DNA of 6,257 nt, from positions 4,080 through 10,336 of the forward strand of contig JAPLER010000207.1 in assembly GCA_026391115.1 (NCBI GenBank). The letters are read 5' to 3'. Of the stretch, positions 1 through 6,257 are shown piece by piece (positions within the stretch are counted from its first letter, which is position 1; each line of letters starts with the position of its first letter). Both the position numbers and the translations under genes were made by a program. The DNA comes from Bacteroidota bacterium (GTDB taxonomy: Bacteria > Bacteroidota > Bacteroidia > Chitinophagales > Chitinophagaceae). Below the pieces are notes generated by a model that worked only from the letters and a program-made list of their open reading frames with translations, was not told the origin of the DNA and searched no databases.

Positions 1-2861
1 AATCAGCACTTACTTCAGAATCCAAAACATTAACTGAAGTTGTTGTAACCGGTGTTGGTACTGCTACAAGTAAGAAAAAATTAGCAATTGAGGTTGCATC
101 TATTAACACGAAAGATGCTGCAAAAAGTGCGATTGGCTCTGTAGAACAAGCTTTAATGGGTAAAGTAGCAGGTGCTCAAGTTCAATTTAACTCTGGAACT
201 CCAGGAACTGGAGCTTCAATTATTCTAAGAGGATTGAATAGTCTTGGCGATTCATATCCACTTATTTTGTTAGATGGTGTTGAAATATCTGACTTAAATG
301 GTGTAGATTTAGGAAATATAGAAAGAGTTGAGGTTGTAAAAGGTGCTGCTGCAGGTATGTTATATGGTGCTCAAGGTGGTAATGGTGTAGTACAAATTTT
401 TACTAAAAAAGGCAGTGCGAATAAAAAGCCTGAGATTACTTTCACATCTCAATTTAGCTCAGGATCAATCATTAAAGGCAAAAATTCTGTTATAGCTCAA
501 AAACATTCTTTTGAAACTGATGCAAATGGATTTATCACTTCTTCAGGTGCTAAATTGGCTGTAGATGCGAATGGCTCATGGGGTAATCCTGATTTTATGG
601 ATCCAACTGCAAATTATTTTGTGCAAAATAATAAATCTTACAAAGAAAAAGTATATGATCATTTAAGTCAGGCTTACTCTACAGCGACAACTTTTAACAA
701 CACTTTGAATGTAACGGGTGGAGGCGAAAAATCTGATTATTCTTTTACTTTGTCTAGGTACCAAGAAAAAAATGTATTAAATAATTCATATAACAGAACT
801 AGTTTAGGTGCAAACATTGGATTTCAATTGGCAAAAGGATTAACATTTAGAAACTCAATGCAAACTATCTTTACAGGGGATGATTTATTGAGTGGAGATG
901 CTGATGCAACAATTGGAGGAACATCTACTAATAGGTTTGCACTTTTTAATTCTTTTCCTTATATAGATTTTACATTTAAAGATCCTAGTGGAAATAGAGT
1001 AGTTAGTGCAAATGGAGGAGACAAAACTACAAAAAATCCACTTTCTGAACCAGATTGGAGAAATAGAGTTACTAATAGAATTCGAATTATTGAAAATGCC
1101 AATTTGAATTATAAAATAAACAAATTCATTGAATTAGATTACAAATATGGCATTGAATTTACAATGATGGATAGAAGTAACTCTTATAAAAATCAAACCA
1201 CTGCTTTACAATCAAGTACTGCTTATTGGGGTCAAACTGTTAAAGGGTCAATTTACAATGAATCTGATAAAATAACTAGACAGAACTCTATTATATCTGC
1301 ATTTATTAAAACAGATTTTGAAAAGGATTTTAAAATAAATTTTCCTCTAAAAACAGTTACTCAAATTTCATATGATTATAGAAAGAGAGAGCGAAGGAAC
1401 TATTTTGCACAAGGCACTGAATTGCCATCTTTTCCACCGTATAATATTAACGTAGCTGCAAATAAAACTAGTGGTGATTTTTATGGAACTTTTGTTACTT
1501 ATGGAATGTTGTTAAATCAAACATTCGATTACAAAGATTTACTAGGTGTATCTGTCGGATTCCGCTCTGATTATTCTTCTGCGTTTGGTTCAGGTAGCAC
1601 ACCATTTACTTTCCCTCGTGGTACAATTTATTTTAGACCAACCGAGTTAATTAAAATAAAGCCTATAAGTGAATGGAAAGTTCGTGCTGCTTACGGTGAG
1701 GCTGGTATTCAACCTGGCGATTACGATAGACAAACTACATTAAGTGTGCAACAACTTGGTAGTACTTCAACAATATACAATCCTTCTTCTTTAGCAAATC
1801 CTTCTTTAAAAATTCAACATGCTAAAGAATTAGAAATCGGTACTGATGTTACATTTCTAACCAAATCAAAAAAATGGTTTACATCATTAAATATGTCCTT
1901 TACATATTGGAAACATTCTACAGCTGATGCTATTCAACCTGCTTCATTACCTCTAACTTCAGGGGCCTCGCAAATCTTAGATAACTTAGCTAGTTTAGAA
2001 TCTAAAGGCCTGGATTTAAGTTTAGATATGCGTGTATTGCAAACTAAAGATATATCTTGGGATTTTGGTGCAAGATTGGGAACAACTAGATCTACAGTGA
2101 CTGCAATTGCTAATAACGCTGATATAGTTGATGGGTTATTTACAGTACGAGCTGGTCAAGACATTGGGCTATTTAGTTATATGGGACCTTTAACAAGTAT
2201 AGATCAAGCTAATGGTGTTTCTAAAGTTCCATACATAGCTGCTGCAGATCAAGGTAAATATCAAGTGGTGAATGGTATGGTAGTTGATACCGCAACCAAA
2301 CGTGTTTTTATGTCTGCACAAGCAGATGCAAAAAATGTAGGTAGTGCTTATCCAAATTTTACAGCTTCATTTACTAATACCTTTACGTATAAAAATATGT
2401 TAACCCTTTCATTCCAGTTTGACTGGTATCAAGGCAATAAAATTTATAACACTACCCGTCAATGGTTGTATAGAGATAGATTATCTGCTGATTATGATAA
2501 AGCTGTAACTATTAATGGCAACACTGGAGCATATGTTAGTTACTACAATAGTCTTTACAATAGTGTGTCTCCATCAACTTGGTTTGTTGAAGACGGCTCT
2601 TTTTTAAGATTAAGAGATATTTCATTAACATATAACCTTCCTTCAAGTATTAAGTTTTTGAAAAACTCTAGTATTACAGTCTCTGGTAGAAATTTAATGA
2701 CAATTACAAATTACTCAGGGTTAGACCCAGAAGCTACAACAACATCTGATGCACAAGGTAATTCATCAGCATCAAAATATGTAGGAGCTATAAAAGGTGC
2801 AGATTACTTTGCTGTACCAAATTTAAAATCAGTACAAGTAAGTATGAGAATTGGATTTTAA
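1..2861 (+). CDS. SusC/RagA-family TonB-dependent outer-membrane transporter, 5'-truncated by the window edge
   Basis: This is a TonB-linked 22-strand-type barrel that imports substrate captured by its SusD partner. The frame is open from base 3, so 952 residues are visible and the true start lies upstream. The ATG at 156 falls inside the plug domain and is not the start. Counting from base 3, residues 10-17 (LTEVVVTG) form the TonB-box-like segment that begins SusC plugs. ILRG (74-77), DGVEI (91-95) and the segment from IERVEVVKG to FTKKG (106-137) are the SusC/RagA plug signature. The rest is barrel, with the usual late motif FVEDGSFLRLRDI (from 861), then GRNLMTITNYSGLDPE, and a terminal Phe as expected for an outer-membrane barrel. 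About 100 or more N-terminal residues (signal peptide, probable carboxypeptidase-like domain) are missing. The susD-like gene follows after 20 bases. The family call is secure; the substrate is unknown. Confidence 0.96.
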   Translation, partial: SALTSESKTLTEVVVTGVGTATSKKKLAIEVASINTKDAAKSAIGSVEQALMGKVAGAQVQFNSGTPGTGASIILRGLNSLGDSYPLILLDGVEISDLNGVDLGNIERVEVVKGAAAGMLYGAQGGNGVVQIFTKKGSANKKPEITFTSQFSSGSIIKGKNSVIAQKHSFETDANGFITSSGAKLAVDANGSWGNPDFMDPTANYFVQNNKSYKEKVYDHLSQAYSTATTFNNTLNVTGGGEKSDYSFTLSRYQEKNVLNNSYNRTSLGANIGFQLAKGLTFRNSMQTIFTGDDLLSGDADATIGGTSTNRFALFNSFPYIDFTFKDPSGNRVVSANGGDKTTKNPLSEPDWRNRVTNRIRIIENANLNYKINKFIELDYKYGIEFTMMDRSNSYKNQTTALQSSTAYWGQTVKGSIYNESDKITRQNSIISAFIKTDFEKDFKINFPLKTVTQISYDYRKRERRNYFAQGTELPSFPPYNINVAANKTSGDFYGTFVTYGMLLNQTFDYKDLLGVSVGFRSDYSSAFGSGSTPFTFPRGTIYFRPTELIKIKPISEWKVRAAYGEAGIQPGDYDRQTTLSVQQLGSTSTIYNPSSLANPSLKIQHAKELEIGTDVTFLTKSKKWFTSLNMSFTYWKHSTADAIQPASLPLTSGASQILDNLASLESKGLDLSLDMRVLQTKDISWDFGARLGTTRSTVTAIANNADIVDGLFTVRAGQDIGLFSYMGPLTSIDQANGVSKVPYIAAADQGKYQVVNGMVVDTATKRVFMSAQADAKNVGSAYPNFTASFTNTFTYKNMLTLSFQFDWYQGNKIYNTTRQWLYRDRLSADYDKAVTINGNTGAYVSYYNSLYNSVSPSTWFVEDGSFLRLRDISLTYNLPSSIKFLKNSSITVSGRNLMTITNYSGLDPEATTTSDAQGNSSASKYVGAIKGADYFAVPNLKSVQVSMRIGF

Positions 2862-2881
2862 TAAAAACTAAATAATAATAT

Positions 2882-4555
2882 ATGAAAAAAATAACTTTAA
2901 TGCTTTTTGCTTTACTTACCATTTCAATATGGAGTTGCAAAAAAAGTGAATTGGATCAAGTAAATCCAAATGAACCAACTGCAAGTGGCTCACTTAGTTC
3001 TGAAGCTGGGATGACTGCATATGGTGCTGGTATGTTGGGGCGTACAATTTTTGATGTGCCTAATGCTGGCAATACTAACATTTTGCATATTGCATTAACT
3101 AATCACTCAATAATGGGTGATGAAATGTTTTTGCCTTATGGAAACTATGGATTTAGATGGGTAAATCAAGTTTACCAAATTACTTTGCCTAGTGGTACCG
3201 TAAGTACTAATCCTTTTGGCGTTACTCAGCAAACTTCTTTACAAGGGTTTAATAGCCGAGGAGCTGGTGATAGAAATGCTTTTATGTACGAATGGACTAT
3301 TAATTATTTTTTTATTCAGCAGTCTAATCAAATGCTTGCTTCATTAAAAAATGGTATTGCATATACAGGTGATGCTGTTACTAAAAAAGCCACTTTTGAA
3401 GCTTGGGCTTATTGGTGGAAAGCATATGCATATTCAAGAATTGGTTCTATGTATTTAGCAGGTATAATCACAGACAATCCTAATGGTAGTACTAACGGAA
3501 CCTTTGTAGATCATAATGCTATTATTGTTGAAGCAAACAAGCAATTTGATAATTGCTTAGCGGCTTTAGCTAAGATTAACGTTGCGAATATTAATGAATA
3601 CAATACTTTAATGAAATCATTAGTATTATCATTTAATGAAAATACTAACGTTGTATCTCCTGATATGTGGAAACGTCAGATAAATTCTTACAAAGCAAGA
3701 AATTTGATGGTAAATAAAAAAACAAAAGATATGACAGCTGGTGATTGGAACCAAATTATTGCACTTTGTAATGATGGTGTAAAATCAACAGATAACATCT
3801 TCAACTTTGGAATGACTAGCGATGGAAATAATGATTTAAGTAATTCTTGGATGCACCCATTTGCTTTTACTGGTCCTAATACACAATGGACATTTGTAAG
3901 TGAGCGTCTAGTTCAAGATTTTAAATCTGGCGATGCTAGATTTACAAAAGGTATACTGCAATTACCAAATGCTCCAGCAACAGACCCAACATATGATTTA
4001 AGTGCATTTGCAAATATTCGTAGTCGTGGTTTGCAATTTGGTACTAGATGGGCAGCCACACCTATAGAAAATGGTGGATTATATGCTACTGGATCTGCAA
4101 ATAAAGGATTAGTCCCTTTTGCTTGTTCTTACGAAGAAAATGCACTAATGCTTGCTGAAGCAAAAATAAATACAGGACTAATTGAAGATGGTTTAGCTTA
4201 CATTGATGCTGTAAGAAATTCTCAAAATGCAGGATTAGCTGCAGTTGTAGGAACTGGTTTGAACTTAACAGATGCTAAAGAAGAATTAAGAAAAGAAAGA
4301 AGAATTGGTTTATTCTTGAAAGGCGTAGCATTTTATGATGCAAGAAGATGGGGTATAACTGCTCCTGTTTCTGCTGGCGGTGGTAGACCGAATGCTACAG
4401 TTTTTGTGCCTGCAAGTTTGCTAGGAACTCCAACTCCAGAAGCTCGTCCTTGCTTAATGAATTACAGCTATATGGATTACTGGGATGTACCTCAAAATGA
4501 ATTAGATTTCAATGCTCCTGCTAGCGGAAGTGCTACTGTAACAAACCCTAAGTAA
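2882..4555 (+). CDS. SusD/RagB-family nutrient-binding outer-membrane lipoprotein
   Basis: This is the substrate-binding lid that sits on the SusC barrel at the cell surface. The protein has 557 residues, a normal SusD length, and is complete. Residues 1-18 are a lipoprotein signal peptide (MKK, then a hydrophobic run) ending in SIWSC, with Cys19 as the lipidated residue. The following KKSELDQ resembles the charged tract linked to surface export in Bacteroidota. The NPNEPT segment after the Cys is common near SusD N-termini. A helical TPR-like middle (EAWAYWWKAYAYSRIGSMY) is followed by the conserved C-terminal part: ALMLAEAKIN (from 421), RKERR (470-474), GVAFYDARRWG (481-491) and YWDVPQNELD (533-542). 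It starts 20 bases after the susC-like stop, clearly co-transcribed, and ends before a strong terminator. The leader before the ATG is A/T only apart from one C and has no Shine-Dalgarno motif, as is usual in this phylum. The ligand cannot be predicted from sequence. Confidence 0.96.
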   Translation: MKKITLMLFALLTISIWSCKKSELDQVNPNEPTASGSLSSEAGMTAYGAGMLGRTIFDVPNAGNTNILHIALTNHSIMGDEMFLPYGNYGFRWVNQVYQITLPSGTVSTNPFGVTQQTSLQGFNSRGAGDRNAFMYEWTINYFFIQQSNQMLASLKNGIAYTGDAVTKKATFEAWAYWWKAYAYSRIGSMYLAGIITDNPNGSTNGTFVDHNAIIVEANKQFDNCLAALAKINVANINEYNTLMKSLVLSFNENTNVVSPDMWKRQINSYKARNLMVNKKTKDMTAGDWNQIIALCNDGVKSTDNIFNFGMTSDGNNDLSNSWMHPFAFTGPNTQWTFVSERLVQDFKSGDARFTKGILQLPNAPATDPTYDLSAFANIRSRGLQFGTRWAATPIENGGLYATGSANKGLVPFACSYEENALMLAEAKINTGLIEDGLAYIDAVRNSQNAGLAAVVGTGLNLTDAKEELRKERRIGLFLKGVAFYDARRWGITAPVSAGGGRPNATVFVPASLLGTPTPEARPCLMNYSYMDYWDVPQNELDFNAPASGSATVTNPK

Positions 4556-4592
4556 TATACTTAATTGTTTTTAAAATGATACGTTTATTATA

Positions 4593-4622
4593 AAAAAACG
4601 CTGCCAATTGGCAGCGTTTTTT
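4593..4622 (+). terminator. Rho-independent terminator of the susC-susD operon
   Basis: A perfect 30-base palindrome lies 37 bases after the susD-like stop. The GC-rich stem CGCTGCC / GGCAGCG (4599-4605 with 4610-4616) closes an AATT loop and is followed by six T. A matching run of A precedes it (4593-4598), so the stem can extend to 13 base pairs and could also terminate transcription arriving on the - strand. It separates the importer operon from the downstream peptidase gene. Confidence 0.93.
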
Positions 4623-4646
4623 ATTTAATAAAGTCGAATCTTCACC

Positions 4647-4667
4647 ATAATTCATTTATAGAATTAT
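4647..4667. repeat. Short inverted repeat in the peptidase promoter region
   Basis: ATAATTC (4647-4653) and GAATTAT (4661-4667) are exact reverse complements separated by seven bases. The right arm overlaps the first bases of the TATATTTG promoter box. The pair could be an operator for a dimeric regulator, but a seven-base A/T-rich repeat can arise by chance here. No regulator gene is visible next to it. Confidence 0.3.
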
Positions 4668-4672
4668 ATTTG
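4665..4672 (+). promoter_or_regulatory. Putative Bacteroidota -7 promoter box (TAnnTTTG) for the M1 peptidase gene
   Basis: TATATTTG matches the Bacteroidota primary-sigma -7 consensus TAnnTTTG at every fixed position. It lies 16 bases before the ATG, just after the terminator, where a new promoter is expected. The -33 partner (TTTG, 19-21 bases upstream) is weak: only TTCA at 4641-4644 sits at the right distance. If the box is real, the transcript would start near 4677-4680 and have a leader of only about 10 bases. Confidence 0.5.
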
Positions 4673-4688
4673 TTTCAATTTATAATAA

Positions 4689-6257
4689 ATGAGAAACAAA
4701 CTCTTTTTTTGGGCTTTGTGTTTTGTGGTTTGCAAAGCTGCAAATGCACAAACGGTTTATTGGCAACAGCAGGTTAATTATAACATTAATGTAACCCTTA
4801 ATGATAAAGACCATACACTTGATGCTTTTGAAAAGCTGACTTACACCAACAATTCTCCTGATACACTAAAATACATTTGGTTTCATATATGGATGAATGC
4901 CTACAAAAATGATAAGACTGCATTTAGCGAACAATTGCTTGTCAATGGCAGAACCGATTTTTATTTTAGTGATGAAAAGGATAGGGGCTATACTTCAAAA
5001 TTAGATTTTAAGGTAGATGATATAGCTGCAAAAATAGAGCCTCACCCCGAACATATAGATATTGTAAAACTATTGCTACCAAAGGCTTTACCACCACATT
5101 TAACTATTACAATAGAAACGCCTTTTCGTACACAACTTCCTTATAATTTTTCAAGAGGTGGTCATATTTTGCATGATTATCAATTAACACAATGGTATCC
5201 AAAACCTGCTGTGTACGATAAATATGGTTGGCACGAAATGCCCTATTTGGATCAAGGAGAATTTTATAGCGAGTTTGGTAGTTTTGAGGTGAATATAACC
5301 TTGCCTGAAAATTATTTAGTTGCTGCAACTGGAGAATTGCAAACAGAAGATGAATTAAAAAAATTGAAAGCATTAGGTAAAACAAAGTGCGACAAGCAAC
5401 CCAATTATTTAATTGAAGATGAAGAGGAGCAAGTGAACACTTTTATGGCTGCAAGACCCAGAAAAAAAACAACTGAAGTAAAAGAAATTAAAAAAATATA
5501 TAAAACTAAAACACTTGTTTTTAAACAAGATAATGTACACGATTTTGCTTGGTTTGCCAGCCCAAACTTTTTGATACAATACGACACTATGCGACTTGCA
5601 AATAAAACTGTTGATTGTTTTAGCTTCTATAGCAAAAAAAGAGAAAGAAAATCAGCTAGTAATATATATGCTATAAAATCAATTTTAAAAAAATATAGCA
5701 ACTTGGTTGGTGTATATCCTTACAACACTGCAACAGTAGTTGTTGGTAAGCAAAATAATAATGATGGAATGGAGTATCCTACCATTACTTACATTAATAT
5801 AAAAGATAGTAGTTATGAAATGCAATCTACTATTAGTCACGAACTAGGTCATAATTGGTTCTATGGTATTTTGGGAAGTAATGAACGTACACACCCTTGG
5901 ATGGATGAAGGAATGAATACTTATTATGATGAACGAAAATGGAATGAAAATAAAATTACAGACCCTAAAGTATTAGCTTCAATGAAACATAAGCCTAGAA
6001 AGGAGTTTAATGGTATGAATATGGCATTCAATACAATGATAAATATTCATAAAAACTATCCTATAGATACTGCTGCTATTGCTTACGACAAAGAAATGTA
6101 CGGCTTATTTGTATATGAAAAAGCAGCTTATTGGATGAAGGAATTGGAAGCTATGCTAGGGAGAAATGTTTTTGATAGCATAATGAAAACTTACTACGAG
6201 CAATGGAAATTTAAGCACCCATATCCACAAGACTTTAAAGCTGTAGTTGAGCAAGTA
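4689..6257 (+). CDS. Secreted M1-family zinc metallopeptidase (aminopeptidase-like), 3'-truncated by the window edge
   Basis: This is a gluzincin peptidase, probably an aminopeptidase acting in the periplasm or outside the cell. The 523 visible codons have no stop. The ATG at 4689 is the earliest possible start because the codon just before it is TAA. Residues 1-20 form a signal peptide (hydrophobic core LFFWALCFVV, cleavage after ANA, before Gln21). An N-terminal beta domain follows (VNYNINVTLND to WFHIWMNAY, then WYPKPAVYD at 169-177). The catalytic domain has GMEYP (360-364, the GAMEN-type exopeptidase motif), HELGH (384-388) and Glu407, giving HExxH-x18-E with His384, His388 and Glu407 as zinc ligands and Glu385 as general base. 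Tyr476 in VYEKAAYWM fits the transition-state Tyr. Residues 216-276 are a charged Lys/Glu-rich stretch (EDEEE at 243-247) before DFAWFA (285-290). The C-terminus, including any sorting domain, is beyond the window. It follows a terminator and so is probably its own transcription unit. The family is certain; the exact specificity is not. Confidence 0.95.
   Translation, partial: MRNKLFFWALCFVVCKAANAQTVYWQQQVNYNINVTLNDKDHTLDAFEKLTYTNNSPDTLKYIWFHIWMNAYKNDKTAFSEQLLVNGRTDFYFSDEKDRGYTSKLDFKVDDIAAKIEPHPEHIDIVKLLLPKALPPHLTITIETPFRTQLPYNFSRGGHILHDYQLTQWYPKPAVYDKYGWHEMPYLDQGEFYSEFGSFEVNITLPENYLVAATGELQTEDELKKLKALGKTKCDKQPNYLIEDEEEQVNTFMAARPRKKTTEVKEIKKIYKTKTLVFKQDNVHDFAWFASPNFLIQYDTMRLANKTVDCFSFYSKKRERKSASNIYAIKSILKKYSNLVGVYPYNTATVVVGKQNNNDGMEYPTITYINIKDSSYEMQSTISHELGHNWFYGILGSNERTHPWMDEGMNTYYDERKWNENKITDPKVLASMKHKPRKEFNGMNMAFNTMINIHKNYPIDTAAIAYDKEMYGLFVYEKAAYWMKELEAMLGRNVFDSIMKTYYEQWKFKHPYPQDFKAVVEQV

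Noticed and set aside
2862..4688. One operon running from susC through the M1 peptidase
   Set aside because: Only the susC-susD junction is tight (20 bases). The 133-base gap before the peptidase contains a strong terminator and a plausible promoter box, so separate transcription is more likely.
5107..5385. 92-codon open frame on the - strand
   Set aside because: It lies wholly inside the M1 peptidase gene on the opposite strand, which has clear family motifs on both sides. The product has no recognisable domain and looks like an antisense shadow.
5405..5587. 60-codon open frame on the - strand with a hydrophobic stretch and a serine run
   Set aside because: It is antisense to the Lys/Glu-rich part of the M1 peptidase. 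The serine run is simply the reverse complement of the Glu/Asp codons, and the hydrophobic run reflects Lys-rich AAA codons. There is no independent support for a gene.
1..6257. CRISPR array, mobile element, tRNA/rRNA or attachment site
   Set aside because: Reading both strands showed no regularly spaced direct repeats, no transposase-like product, no terminal inverted repeats and no cloverleaf-like sequence. Nearly all bases are accounted for by three intact or edge-truncated genes.
4689..6257. Frameshift or pseudogene in the M1 peptidase
   Set aside because: The frame stays open for 523 codons to the window edge, with signal peptide, GMEYP, HExxH-x18-E and the catalytic Tyr all in order. 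The missing stop is due only to the window boundary.

Overview
The window is a piece of AT-rich genome (roughly one third G+C by eye) from a member of the Bacteroidota. The evidence is a SusC/SusD outer-membrane pair, a Bacteroidota-type lipoprotein signal on the SusD, no recognisable Shine-Dalgarno sequence before either visible start codon, and a TAnnTTTG-type promoter box. The codon use and protein style resemble Chitinophagia or Sphingobacteriia, but sequence reading alone cannot place it more finely. All three genes lie on the + strand and the window is densely coding. The only non-coding stretches are 2862-2881 (20 bases) and 4556-4688 (133 bases).

From 1 to 2861 there is the 3' part of a susC-like gene for a TonB-dependent outer-membrane transporter. 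Its signal peptide and probable N-terminal carboxypeptidase-like domain lie upstream of the window. From 2882 to 4555 there is a complete susD-like gene for a surface lipoprotein. The two form a tight operon and should encode one 'pedal-bin' nutrient importer: the SusD lid binds the substrate, and the SusC barrel imports it using energy from TonB. No glycoside hydrolase, polysaccharide lyase, sensor or anti-sigma gene is visible, so the substrate cannot be read from this window.

A strong intrinsic terminator at 4593-4622 closes the susCD unit. Within the next 70 bases there is a likely sigma-ABfrB-type promoter box that overlaps a small inverted repeat. The gene starting at 4689 runs off the right edge. 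It encodes a secreted M1-family zinc metallopeptidase with HExxH-x18-E, GMEYP and catalytic Tyr motifs all intact. It looks separately transcribed, so a shared role with the SusCD importer (for example peptide feeding) is only a hypothesis.

I see no mobile element, CRISPR array, tRNA, rRNA or novel multi-gene system. The region reads as ordinary Bacteroidota nutrient-acquisition DNA with a few details worth checking.
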